Source of the DNA: UBA8437 sp963694825
GTDB taxonomy: Bacteria > Planctomycetota > Planctomycetia > Planctomycetales > Planctomycetaceae
Reading direction: 5' to 3'
Length of the DNA stretch: 44,899 bases
NCBI GenBank assembly: GCA_963694825.1
Contig: CAVOEV010000007.1
Span: 1-44,899 of the forward strand
Shown: one piece after another, positions 35,399-43,804 of the stretch
How positions within the stretch are numbered: the stretch's first letter is position 1
Layout: each line of letters begins with the position of its first letter
Made by a program: the position numbers and the translations under genes
The notes under the pieces: model-generated
Database searches by the model: none
What the model saw: the letters and a program-made list of their open reading frames with translations, nothing else
Told to the model about the DNA's origin: nothing

Positions 35399-38215
35399 TT
35401 ATTCTCCGATGGAATACAGGTGCCCGTAGGTGCGAATGTAGATCCGGCCCTGGTGGACGACCGGGGTTGAGATGAACTCCTCGAGGTGATTGCGAGCGAC
35501 CTCCTGGTACCTGCGGCCCGTTTTGAACACGACCGTGTTCCCGTCGCGGTTGCTGGCGTAGACATGATCGCCGGCGTGCAGCAGGCTGGGCCACACCGGC
35601 CCGTTGCCCAGGTTCAGACGACGCGTGTAGACGGTCTTGCCGGTCGAGGCGTCGAGCACGCTGAGAATGCCTCGGGTTGCGACACAATAAATCAGGCCGT
35701 CGTGGACGACCGGTGAGGAACTGAAGCCTCCGCCCGGTGGACTGGATTCCCAAGCGGCCTTGGGCCTGATTCGTTTGGTGGCGTTTGGATCGAGCCGATC
35801 GGGCAGTGGAAACGCCTGGGCTCGCTGTCCGATGTAGAAGGCGGTCGAGCCGACGACGACCGGCGAGGCACGTTCCAGGGGCGAGAGACGACCGACGACC
35901 TTGCCGTCACTGGGTCGGACCATGCGTCCATTCGCCATCAGGATCAGCGGTTTCCCGTCGATCTCGGCCCGAACCGGCGAACCCCAGGTCTGGCCATAAC
36001 CGGTGCGCCACAACTCCTTGCCTGTCTCGGGGTCCAACGCCACGATGTCCTCGATCGGCACGATCAGTCGACCGGCGACCAGCAGCGGGCTGGCCGAATG
36101 GCCCCACATCATCTGTGGGTTGTCCTTCAGCACGCGGGACCACTTCCGATTCCCGTCGATGTCGAAACAGGTGACGACGCGGTTGCCGAAGACGGCCCAG
36201 ACCAGTCGACCGTCGGTGATCGGCGTGGCGGTCGTGTAACCGTTGTACTGCCGCTGAGTGACGGGCAGCGTGTAGCGAGCCGCCCGAGGCATCTGGTCGA
36301 TCTTCTCGGAAAGCACATCCTCGGCAGCTTCGATCGTCTCGATCTTCGCCACAACGGCCTGCTTGTCCTTGGCCGTGTCGAGGCTGTCTTCGAGCGTGAC
36401 ACGCTGTTTCTTGAGCACCGCGGCCTGGTCGGCCAACTGCTTCAGTGCTTGGACCTCGCGCTGGATCCCGGTCCAGTCGCCGGGCGAGGTGATATCGGTG
36501 TAGCTACTGGTGCGTTGCCACAACACCTTGCCGTCCTTGAGATCGAGCTTGGCCAGCCCGAAGGGTTCGACACAGGTGAAGACGGCTCGGCGAGTGAACA
36601 CCGGCAGGCTGTTGCTGCGAGTCGGCAGCTGAGTGGCCCAGGCTATGTTTTCGTCCGGGCTCCAGTGCGTGGGTGCATCGATTTCGGGGTGACTGCCCTG
36701 CCCGTTGTTCCGCCAACCAAAACCTCTGAGTGCCCCTGACCACGCGATCCGTTTCGATTCGAGCCGGGGCCAGGTCCAGGCGGGCCATGTCGGAGTGTCC
36801 TGCTGCACCTGTTTGAAGATCCGCCGCATGACCGCGGCCATTCGTTCCAGCCGCTGGGGTTGATCGGCCGCCCGGTCGCGGGTTTCGCCGATGTCCTCGG
36901 CCAGGTTGTACAACTCGAACTTCGCGATCGACTGAGTCTTGATCGCCACCTGGTCCTGGTCCCGGATGTCGCCGAACTGCTTGATCCGAGGTCCATCGAG
37001 GAAGGCGAGCAGTTTCCAGTCACCGTCGCGCAGCGCGACCTTGGGCCGGCTGCTGGCGACATGGAACTGCCAGTACAAGGGCTGGTGTCGATCGACCGGC
37101 TGGCCGTCGAACAGGGGCGCAACACTGCTGCCGTCGAAGTGGTGGTTGGCCGGAAGCGGTGTCTGCGTCACATCACAGATACTCGGCAACACGTCGAGAC
37201 CACTGACGGGCACGTCGCTGGTCGTGCCCGGCTTCACATGGCCGGGCCAACGAACGATTCCCGGCACGCGGATGCCGCCCTCGTACAGATGCCCTTTCTT
37301 TTCTCGAAGTGGGCCGCTGGATCCGTGAGGGTGATAGCGGGTGATGGCCGGGCCGTTGTCACTGGTGAACAGCACCAGCGTGCTGTCGGACAGGTCGTGC
37401 TGATCGAGTCCGGCCAGCAGACGGCCGAAGGCGTGGTCCATCTGGGTGATGTTGGCGTGGTGGCGGACCTGGGCCCGGTGCTTGAGATCCGGGTAAAGAC
37501 GCTCGAAGATCTCGGCCGACGCGATCGGTTCGTGAGGTTCGTGGAAACAGACGAACAGGAAGAATGGCTTGTCCTTGTCGCGAGCCGTGTCGTTGGATGG
37601 GTCGAGCCAATCGAGAGCTTCGTCGACGACCAGTTGACTGGAATAGCCTTCCAGCGGTCCCACGGCTTTGCCGTTGCGGACAAAGTTGTCGGGGTCGCGA
37701 TGGCTGGGCAGGGCGTTGTTCTGAGTGCTGAACCAGTGATCGAAGCCGTGGTCCGAGGGTTGAGGCTGTTCGGGCAGGTTGAAGCGGCCGTTGAGATGCC
37801 ATTTGCCAACGTGGCAGGTGTTGTATCCGGATTGTTTGAGAAGTTTCGAGAGCGTGACTTCGTCGCGTCGCAGGTGCATGGGCGAGAGCAAGGGGATCCA
37901 GTTGTGGATGCCGGCCCGATAGGGGGTCCGGCCGGTTAACAGGCCGGCTCGGGCGGGGCTGCAGTTGGCCGAAGCGGCGTAGCAGCTGGTCAGTTTCAGG
38001 CCACTGGTGGCGAAGCGGTCGATATGAGGCGTCTGGACGGTCGGGCTGCCGTAGCAGGCTAGGTCGCCATAACCGAGGTCGTCGCACAGCACGACCACAA
38101 CGTTGGGCCGGGCTGCGGCAGATTGGGTCCCGCTTTGCGTGACCATGAGGATCGCAGCGACGATGTATTGAAGTGTGCGAGTCATGAGGCTGGTCCGTGA
38201 ATGTGAGGTGTTCAT
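35399..38215 (-). CDS. Sulfatase fused to PQQ-type (BamB-like) beta-propeller
   Basis: A 938-aa exported protein in one uninterrupted frame. ATG 38215 overlaps the upstream stop as ATGA; an internal ATG at 38185 gives a tidier signal peptide (MTRTLQYIVAAILMV). Residues ~36-475 are a type I sulfatase: NVVVVLCDDLGYGD with Asp45 and Asp46, formylglycine motif CSPAR at 85-89, GKWH near 138, and SDNGPA near 285. A linker at ~476-503 leads to the propeller (about 504-938) with blade motifs such as LDLKDGKVLWQ, LDPETGKELWR and LDASTGKTVYT. A charged, probably coiled-coil insert occupies about 585-645. Normally these are separate proteins. The propeller may bind substrate or partners; the fusion's role is unknown. 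Confidence 0.9.
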   Translation of the reverse strand: MNTSHSRTSLMTRTLQYIVAAILMVTQSGTQSAAARPNVVVVLCDDLGYGDLACYGSPTVQTPHIDRFATSGLKLTSCYAASANCSPARAGLLTGRTPYRAGIHNWIPLLSPMHLRRDEVTLSKLLKQSGYNTCHVGKWHLNGRFNLPEQPQPSDHGFDHWFSTQNNALPSHRDPDNFVRNGKAVGPLEGYSSQLVVDEALDWLDPSNDTARDKDKPFFLFVCFHEPHEPIASAEIFERLYPDLKHRAQVRHHANITQMDHAFGRLLAGLDQHDLSDSTLVLFTSDNGPAITRYHPHGSSGPLREKKGHLYEGGIRVPGIVRWPGHVKPGTTSDVPVSGLDVLPSICDVTQTPLPANHHFDGSSVAPLFDGQPVDRHQPLYWQFHVASSRPKVALRDGDWKLLAFLDGPRIKQFGDIRDQDQVAIKTQSIAKFELYNLAEDIGETRDRAADQPQRLERMAAVMRRIFKQVQQDTPTWPAWTWPRLESKRIAWSGALRGFGWRNNGQGSHPEIDAPTHWSPDENIAWATQLPTRSNSLPVFTRRAVFTCVEPFGLAKLDLKDGKVLWQRTSSYTDITSPGDWTGIQREVQALKQLADQAAVLKKQRVTLEDSLDTAKDKQAVVAKIETIEAAEDVLSEKIDQMPRAARYTLPVTQRQYNGYTTATPITDGRLVWAVFGNRVVTCFDIDGNRKWSRVLKDNPQMMWGHSASPLLVAGRLIVPIEDIVALDPETGKELWRTGYGQTWGSPVRAEIDGKPLILMANGRMVRPSDGKVVGRLSPLERASPVVVGSTAFYIGQRAQAFPLPDRLDPNATKRIRPKAAWESSPPGGGFSSSPVVHDGLIYCVATRGILSVLDASTGKTVYTRRLNLGNGPVWPSLLHAGDHVYASNRDGNTVVFKTGRRYQEVARNHLEEFISTPVVHQGRIYIRTYGHLYSIGE

Positions 38216-39093
38216 CGCAGGTGCCGGTTGAACCAGCGAACTGTTGCCGCGTCGGCCCGTTTCTGGTCGGCCGGCTTGAAACCGTGTCCTGCCCCTTCGA
38301 TCACCATCAACTCGCTCGGCACGGCCTTTTCACTTAATGCCTTGTGAATCGTCTGGCTGTGGAACAGCGGCACGAGCGTGTCCTTGTCGCCATGGATCAT
38401 CAGTGATGGCGCGTCGTCGTTGGTGACCTGCAGCAGGGGCGAGACGTCCGGCGAACGTTTTGGATCGAACTTCAAAGCGGGGTAGCGATCGAGGAAGCCG
38501 AGTTTCGGGTCGAGGTACTTCGAGAGGTCGGTGGGGGGGAAGAATGCGACGACGGCATTGACGCGGCTCGAGTGTCTTTGCAGCGGATCCTTGGCCTTGG
38601 GATTGGCGTCCTGTCCGGTCGTGCCCAGTATCAACGCCAGGTGTCCGCCGGCACTGCCGCCGGTGACTCCCAGGCGATTCGAATCGAAGTCGAACCGCTT
38701 GGAGTGGGATCGGATGTGCCGCACGGCTCGACGGACGTCTTCAACGCATTCGGGTACGGTGAACTTCGGGCTGCTTCCGTGCCGGACCAGGAACACGGTG
38801 TAGCCGGCTTCCAGCAGGTGCCGGAACCGTTGGATGGCCTGTTCCGGTGGCCCCCATCGTGAGACCCAACCACCACTGACCATGAACAACACAGCCGCGC
38901 GGTTACGACCGGAACCCGGCTGCAGCACGTCGTAGGTCAGGGCCAGCCCGTACTTGTGGCCGTAGACGACATCGGCGTCGACCGAAATCGTCAACTCGGT
39001 TCGCGGTTTGACCGCAGAAGTGTCCTGGGCCGTCATGGTGTCCGAACCGAACAGCAGGACGGCCACGGCGAGCAGCTGCCTGAAACCAATCAT
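38212..39093 (-). CDS. Secreted alpha/beta-hydrolase, BD-FAE-like esterase
   Basis: A 293-aa protein. ATG 39093 follows GGAG by 7 nt; a signal peptide ends near residue 22 (TMTAQDTSA). The nucleophile elbow is GGSAGG with Ser147; the other likely triad members are Asp238 (HGDKDTLVP) and His270 (GAGHGF). The family (BD-FAE/carboxylesterase-like) cleaves acyl or feruloyl esters on glycans or small esters. It sits between DUF1501 (45 bp upstream) and the sulfatase-propeller gene (ATGA overlap), suggesting that desulfation and deacylation act on the same exported substrate (inference). Confidence 0.9.
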   Translation of the reverse strand: MIGFRQLLAVAVLLFGSDTMTAQDTSAVKPRTELTISVDADVVYGHKYGLALTYDVLQPGSGRNRAAVLFMVSGGWVSRWGPPEQAIQRFRHLLEAGYTVFLVRHGSSPKFTVPECVEDVRRAVRHIRSHSKRFDFDSNRLGVTGGSAGGHLALILGTTGQDANPKAKDPLQRHSSRVNAVVAFFPPTDLSKYLDPKLGFLDRYPALKFDPKRSPDVSPLLQVTNDDAPSLMIHGDKDTLVPLFHSQTIHKALSEKAVPSELMVIEGAGHGFKPADQKRADAATVRWFNRHLR

Positions 39094-39138
39094 CGTCGTT
39101 CTCCGAAATGTGTTGCGGTGGCCGGACCGGCAGGGCGA

Positions 39139-40596
39139 CTACAGCAGTTCCTGGATCACTCGTCCGCCGATGTCCGTCAGCCGTTCTTCTCGGCCGCTGT
39201 GCAGGTAGGTCAGGGTGTCCTGGTCGAGACCGACTCGATCGAGAATCGTGGCGTGAAGGTCTCGGACGTGATACGGATTCTGGACCGCTCGCAACCCGAT
39301 CTCGTCCGTTGCTCCGATCATGCGACCGCCCTGGATGCCGGCACCCGCCATCCAGATCGAGAACCCGAACGGGCTGTGGTCGCGACCCGTCTTCCCCTGG
39401 GACATCGGGGTCCGCCCGAACTCGCCACCCCAGATTACAAGAGTGGTCTCGAGCAGTCCGCGTCGCTTCAGGTCGGTCAGTAGCCCGGCGATCGGCTGGT
39501 CGACCTGGCCAGCCATCCTCAGGTGGTTCTCCTCGATGTCGCCATGCCCGTCCCAGGTCATGTTCCCGGGCCCGCCGCCAGAGTACAGCTGCACGAACCG
39601 GACACCTCGCTCGACCAACCGACGAGCCAGCAGGCAGCGGCGTCCGAACTCGTTGGTCTGCGGCCGGTTGACTCCATAAAGGGACTGAGTTTCGGCTGTT
39701 TCGCGTGTGATGTCGACGGCTTCGGGAGCGTGCTTCTGCATGCGAAAGGCCAGCTCGTACGTCGCTGCTCGCGCTTCCAGGACCGGGTCGACCGGGCTGC
39801 GGGTGATCTGGTTGAGTTGTCTGAGCAGGTCGAGATTGCGTTGTTGACGAGCAATGCTGCGGCCTCCGGAAGGTCGCAGATTGAGGATCGGGGGCGCCTC
39901 GGGGCGAAACAGTTGGCCCTGGTAGATTGGCGGAAAGTAGCCGGCACCCCAGCATGGTGGTCCGCCGACCAGGGCACCGTCGGGGTCAAGCATCACGACA
40001 TACGATGGCAAATTGTCGCTCTCGCTGCCCAACCCGTAAGTCAACCACGCTCCAATCGTGGGATGACCCATCAGCGTGCGACCCGAGTTCATCTGGTAGA
40101 GAGCCGCAGAATGCACAATGCTGTCGGCGTGCAGGGATCGGACGACCGACAGATCGTCGGCACGCGTGGACAGGTGCGGGAACAGGTCCGACATCACCAG
40201 GCCGCTTTCACCGTGCGGCCGGAACTTCCGCTTGACGCCCAGCAACAACGAGGTTTCGTCGACTTGCTGGGTCTGCACCTTGCCCAGGCTGGCCGGGACC
40301 GGCTGGCCGTGCAACCGAGTCAACTCGGGCTTCGGGTCAAATGTCTCGACCTGGCTCGGGCCTCCAGTCATGAACAGAAAAATCACCGACTTCGCCGGTG
40401 GCTCGACATCAGCCGATCGGGCCGACAGAGGGTTGCCCGGCAGCGATCCAATGGACGAATCGCCACAGGTCTCGCGAGCCAACAGCGATGCCAGGGCGAT
40501 GGATCCGAATCCGAGTCCTCCGCGATGGAGAAAGTCTCGACGATCGACGGCCAGTCGTGGGCCGGGACAGCAAGGTGTTGGGCGAGAGTCGTTCAT
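39139..40596 (-). CDS. DUF1501 family Tat-exported protein
   Basis: A 485-aa protein starting at ATG 40596. Tat motif DRRDFLHRGG starts at residue 18, followed by a hydrophobic core. Family motifs: TGGPSQVETFDPKP (Gln in place of His), RSLHADSIVHSAA, RRCLLARRLVERGVRFVQLY, GGEFGRTP, GRDHSPFGFSIWMAGAG. It is divergent from the DUF1549-DUF1553 gene at 40740 across 143 bp, so the usual partner is present but in opposite orientation, probably controlled from the shared spacer. Downstream are the esterase and sulfatase-propeller genes. Confidence 0.93.
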   Translation of the reverse strand: MNDSRPTPCCPGPRLAVDRRDFLHRGGLGFGSIALASLLARETCGDSSIGSLPGNPLSARSADVEPPAKSVIFLFMTGGPSQVETFDPKPELTRLHGQPVPASLGKVQTQQVDETSLLLGVKRKFRPHGESGLVMSDLFPHLSTRADDLSVVRSLHADSIVHSAALYQMNSGRTLMGHPTIGAWLTYGLGSESDNLPSYVVMLDPDGALVGGPPCWGAGYFPPIYQGQLFRPEAPPILNLRPSGGRSIARQQRNLDLLRQLNQITRSPVDPVLEARAATYELAFRMQKHAPEAVDITRETAETQSLYGVNRPQTNEFGRRCLLARRLVERGVRFVQLYSGGGPGNMTWDGHGDIEENHLRMAGQVDQPIAGLLTDLKRRGLLETTLVIWGGEFGRTPMSQGKTGRDHSPFGFSIWMAGAGIQGGRMIGATDEIGLRAVQNPYHVRDLHATILDRVGLDQDTLTYLHSGREERLTDIGGRVIQELL

Positions 40597-40739
40597 TGAG
40601 CCTATAGCCTACCCGAGTGATTGGCGGGTCGGTAGCGGCGGCATTGGGGCCGGACCCTTTCCTCGACTTGACCACCACCGCATCACGCTCAGAAGATGAA
40701 CGACTCGAGCCGGAACGTTTTCTGCCACGGATACCACGG

Positions 40740-42947
40740 ATGCCAAGACTGCTGCCCGCCATCCTGCTCCTGTTAATTACCAGCGGTGACACTGTTGGCC
40801 AGGACGAAGAACGGGCATGGGCATACACGCCGGTCAGGCGACCGGCATTGCCCGACGTTCGTAACACCGACTGGGTGGCCAACCCGGTCGATGCCTTCAT
40901 TCTCAAGAGACTCGAAGATCTCGATCTCGCCCCATCACCTCAAGCAGCACCTCGCACCCTGGTCCGACGCCTGTATCTGGATCTGCTCGGACTGCCCCCA
41001 ACGCCCACTCAGATCGATCGGTTCCTTTCCGACACGCGTCCCGATGCCTGGACACGCCTGGTGAATCGGCTGTTGGCCTCACCGGCCTACGGCCAGAGAT
41101 GGGCTCAGCACTGGCTCGATGTCGTCCGCTACGCTGACAGTGACGGTTTCGAATACGACGACCCGCGTCCTCATGCCTGGCGCTACCGTGACTGGGTGAT
41201 CGAATCTCTGAACCACGACCGGCCATTTGCTCGATTCATCGGCGAACAGATCGCCGCCGACGAATTGTTCCCTGACGACCCGAGGGCTTTGTCGGCCCTG
41301 GGTTTGCATCGGCTGGGTCCGCTGCGAATGAACGCCGGGACACAGGACCTGGCCAAGAACCGCCAGGAGCGATTGACCGAGATGGTCGACGTGGTCGGAT
41401 CGGCGTTCCTGGGTGTCACGTTCGGGTGTGCTCGGTGTCACGACCATAAGTTCGACCCCCTGCCCCAGGCCGACTACTACCGGCTGCAGGCCTTTTTTGC
41501 CGCCAGTCGGGCGGTCGACCTGCCGTTGGTATCGGCCAGAGAGCGAACGCGGCGCGAGACGATTCGCAAGGAGTGGATGTCGAAACGAGACACGATCCGT
41601 AAACAGCTGGAAGCGATCGAAGCTCCGGTCCGGAAACGGTTGCTCGAGCAAATCCGAAGTCGGCTGAGCCACGACACGCTGGCCGCATTGGCCATCGATC
41701 CGGCGACGCGCACACCCGCCGAGTCGCGATTGGCGAATGCTGCGGAACGGTTGTTGATGGTCGGCGAGCCGGACATTCATAAGGCATTGAGCTCGGCCAA
41801 GCGCCGCGAGTACATCGTGGTGCAGGCTCGATTGCAGGCCGTGCAAGCGTCCGAACCCGATGCAGTGGCTTCGGTGATGGCGATCGTTGACCGGGGCCTC
41901 GAGGTCCCGGTGACGCATCGGCTGGTTCGCGGTGATCCTCACGAACCGGGTGAGGAAGTTTTTCCGAGTTTTCCGGCGGTGATGGTCGAGCCGGGCAAAG
42001 TGGTTCGACCCACTGCATTTCGCCAGCGGACTCGACCGTCGATTGACGAGGTGTCCGAGAGCGACGGTCGTCGGAGTTCCGGGCGGCGTGCCGAGTTGGC
42101 CGGGTGGTTGGTCTCACGCAGGAACCCGTTGACCGCTCGAGTCTTCATCAACCGGATCTGGCAGCACCATTTCGGGCAGGGCATCGTGGCCACTCCGAAC
42201 GACTTCGGAGTGATGGGTGCTGCCGCCACGCATCCCGAACTACTCGATTGGCTTGCCGCTGAACTGGTTGCCGGCGATGGCCACATCAAGCCGCTGCATC
42301 GACTGATGGTTCTCTCGGCGACGTATCGTCAATCGAGTGCGACAGAGAATCCGCGGGCGGTCGTTGTCGATCCCGAGAACCAGATGTTGTGGCGGGCAAG
42401 GCGTCGTCGGTTGGAGGCCGAAGCGTTGCGCGACAGTTTGTTGGCCGTCAGCGGACAGTTGAATCTCCATTCCGGCGGCCCCGGCGTTCGGCTGCCGTTG
42501 CCGGCAGAAGTCGCCGCACTGCAGTACAAAGGCAGTTGGAAGGCGGATCCCGACCTGTTTCAGCACAACCGGCGGTCGGTCTATCTGTTCGTCAAACGGA
42601 ACAACCGGCCTCCGTTGCTGGTGAGTTTCGATGCACCGGGCACGATGGTCAGTTGTGGACGGCGAAACGAAAGTTCGCATGCCGGGCAGGCTTTGGCCTT
42701 GCTGAACAGCCCGGAACTGGCGAGCCAGGCTCGAGCCTTTGCGTCGCGATTGGAAGGTCACTCCGGCCGGGCTCCGGTGGCGGTCGTCCAGCAGGCCTAC
42801 CGGTTGGCGTTGGGTCGAGAGCCCAGCCCCGACGAGTTGTCACTGGGTCGAGCGTTCCTGGAAAATGGCGAGGGGCCGTTCGCCGAAACGTTGGCCGATT
42901 ACTGCCTCGTGTTGTTCAACCTCGACGAGTTTCTTTACGTCGAATAG
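40740..42947 (+). CDS. DUF1549-DUF1553 protein lacking the PSCyt1 domain
   Basis: A 735-aa protein. ATG 40740 gives MPRLLPAILLLLITSG, a good signal peptide; the frame back to 40617 adds only a charged leader. DUF1549 begins near residue 45 (NPVDAFILKRLEDLDL, LYLDLLGLPPT) and includes GCARCHDHKFDPLPQ near 235. A helical, arginine-rich segment (about 285-385) links to DUF1553 (FINRIWQHHFGQGI, LSATYRQSS, LEAEALRDSLLAVSG) to the C-terminus. The N-terminal PSCyt1 heme domain of the other complete copies is missing, leaving a single CxxCH. It is divergent from a DUF1501 gene and ends 23 bp from the convergent SDR gene. Confidence 0.9.
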   Translation: MPRLLPAILLLLITSGDTVGQDEERAWAYTPVRRPALPDVRNTDWVANPVDAFILKRLEDLDLAPSPQAAPRTLVRRLYLDLLGLPPTPTQIDRFLSDTRPDAWTRLVNRLLASPAYGQRWAQHWLDVVRYADSDGFEYDDPRPHAWRYRDWVIESLNHDRPFARFIGEQIAADELFPDDPRALSALGLHRLGPLRMNAGTQDLAKNRQERLTEMVDVVGSAFLGVTFGCARCHDHKFDPLPQADYYRLQAFFAASRAVDLPLVSARERTRRETIRKEWMSKRDTIRKQLEAIEAPVRKRLLEQIRSRLSHDTLAALAIDPATRTPAESRLANAAERLLMVGEPDIHKALSSAKRREYIVVQARLQAVQASEPDAVASVMAIVDRGLEVPVTHRLVRGDPHEPGEEVFPSFPAVMVEPGKVVRPTAFRQRTRPSIDEVSESDGRRSSGRRAELAGWLVSRRNPLTARVFINRIWQHHFGQGIVATPNDFGVMGAAATHPELLDWLAAELVAGDGHIKPLHRLMVLSATYRQSSATENPRAVVVDPENQMLWRARRRRLEAEALRDSLLAVSGQLNLHSGGPGVRLPLPAEVAALQYKGSWKADPDLFQHNRRSVYLFVKRNNRPPLLVSFDAPGTMVSCGRRNESSHAGQALALLNSPELASQARAFASRLEGHSGRAPVAVVQQAYRLALGREPSPDELSLGRAFLENGEGPFAETLADYCLVLFNLDEFLYVE

Positions 42948-42970
42948 ACCCACAACGCTCAGCCGCCGAG

Positions 42971-43759
42971 CTACACGGTTGTCCAGCCACCATCGACCAG
43001 CAGGTTGTGGCCGTTGACGTACTCGGATGCGTCGGACGCCAGGTACACGACTGCACCCTTGATGTCCTCGTTGTCGAGCATGCGGCCAACGGGAACCCGC
43101 TTGGTGTACTCGTCGAGAAACGCCTGCGGTTGATTGTTGAAATAGCCGCCCGGACTGATGCAATTGGCCCGGATGCCCTGCTTGCCGTAATAGTTGGCCA
43201 GGTAACGGGTGAAGTTGATCATGCCGGCCTTCACAAAGGTGTAGGTGGCCGGCTGTTTCATGTCGGTGCCAAGATACAGGCTGGGGTCGTTGCCGATGAC
43301 GCCGTAGATGCTCGAAATGTTGATGATCGACCCACGCCCCTGATCGGCCATCGTTGGCAGGAAGGCCTGGCAGATGGCGAACAGGCCGGTGAAGTCGCCG
43401 GCCGCCGAGCGTGAGATCATCTCGGGAGTCTGCTCTTCGAATCCTCCAACATGCCCGTCGCGGGCCAATGCACTGTTGACCAGCACGTCGATTCGTCCGT
43501 GTTCGGCGAGTACCTGGTCGCGGAGCTGGTTGATCGAATCGACATCGGTGATATCGACCCGAGCGGCGTGAACGTCGTGACCCTGTTCGCACAGCCCGGC
43601 AGCGAACTGCTGGTTGCGTTCCAGCGACCGCGATGCCGAAATCACAGTGGCTCCGGCCTCGGCCAACCCCTCGGTCAGACTGCTGCCAAACTGAGGCCCC
43701 GAGCCGGCCGTTACCAGGGCGACTCGACCGTCGAGCTTGAATCGATCCAAAATCCCCAT
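42971..43759 (-). CDS. Short-chain dehydrogenase/reductase (SDR)
   Basis: A 262-aa cytoplasmic oxidoreductase with no signal peptide. ATG 43759 follows AGGA by 7 nt. The cofactor loop reads VTAGSGPQFGSS (16-27), a variant of TGxxxGxG with Ala in place of the first Gly and Pro-Gln inserted. Downstream are DVLVNSA (91-97), INISSIYG (146-153) and the catalytic Tyr173-x3-Lys177 (YTFVK), then ISPGGYFNN and NGHNLLVDGGWT. The variant loop is seen in some sugar-acid type SDRs (for example gluconate or sialic-acid biosynthesis relatives), which is only a hint. It follows the DUF1501 gene by 45 bp on the same strand and may share its transcript. Confidence 0.9.
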   Translation of the reverse strand: MGILDRFKLDGRVALVTAGSGPQFGSSLTEGLAEAGATVISASRSLERNQQFAAGLCEQGHDVHAARVDITDVDSINQLRDQVLAEHGRIDVLVNSALARDGHVGGFEEQTPEMISRSAAGDFTGLFAICQAFLPTMADQGRGSIINISSIYGVIGNDPSLYLGTDMKQPATYTFVKAGMINFTRYLANYYGKQGIRANCISPGGYFNNQPQAFLDEYTKRVPVGRMLDNEDIKGAVVYLASDASEYVNGHNLLVDGGWTTV

Positions 43760-43804
43760 CGTCGTGTCCTTAGATCTGGCGTTAAAATGGTTTGGTGAAT
43801 TGGT

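Noticed and set aside
35373..35753. Upstream extension of the 63-aa frame into the sulfatase-propeller gene
   Set aside because: That part is a shifted reading of the propeller coding sequence; only the segment after 35372 is free of overlap.
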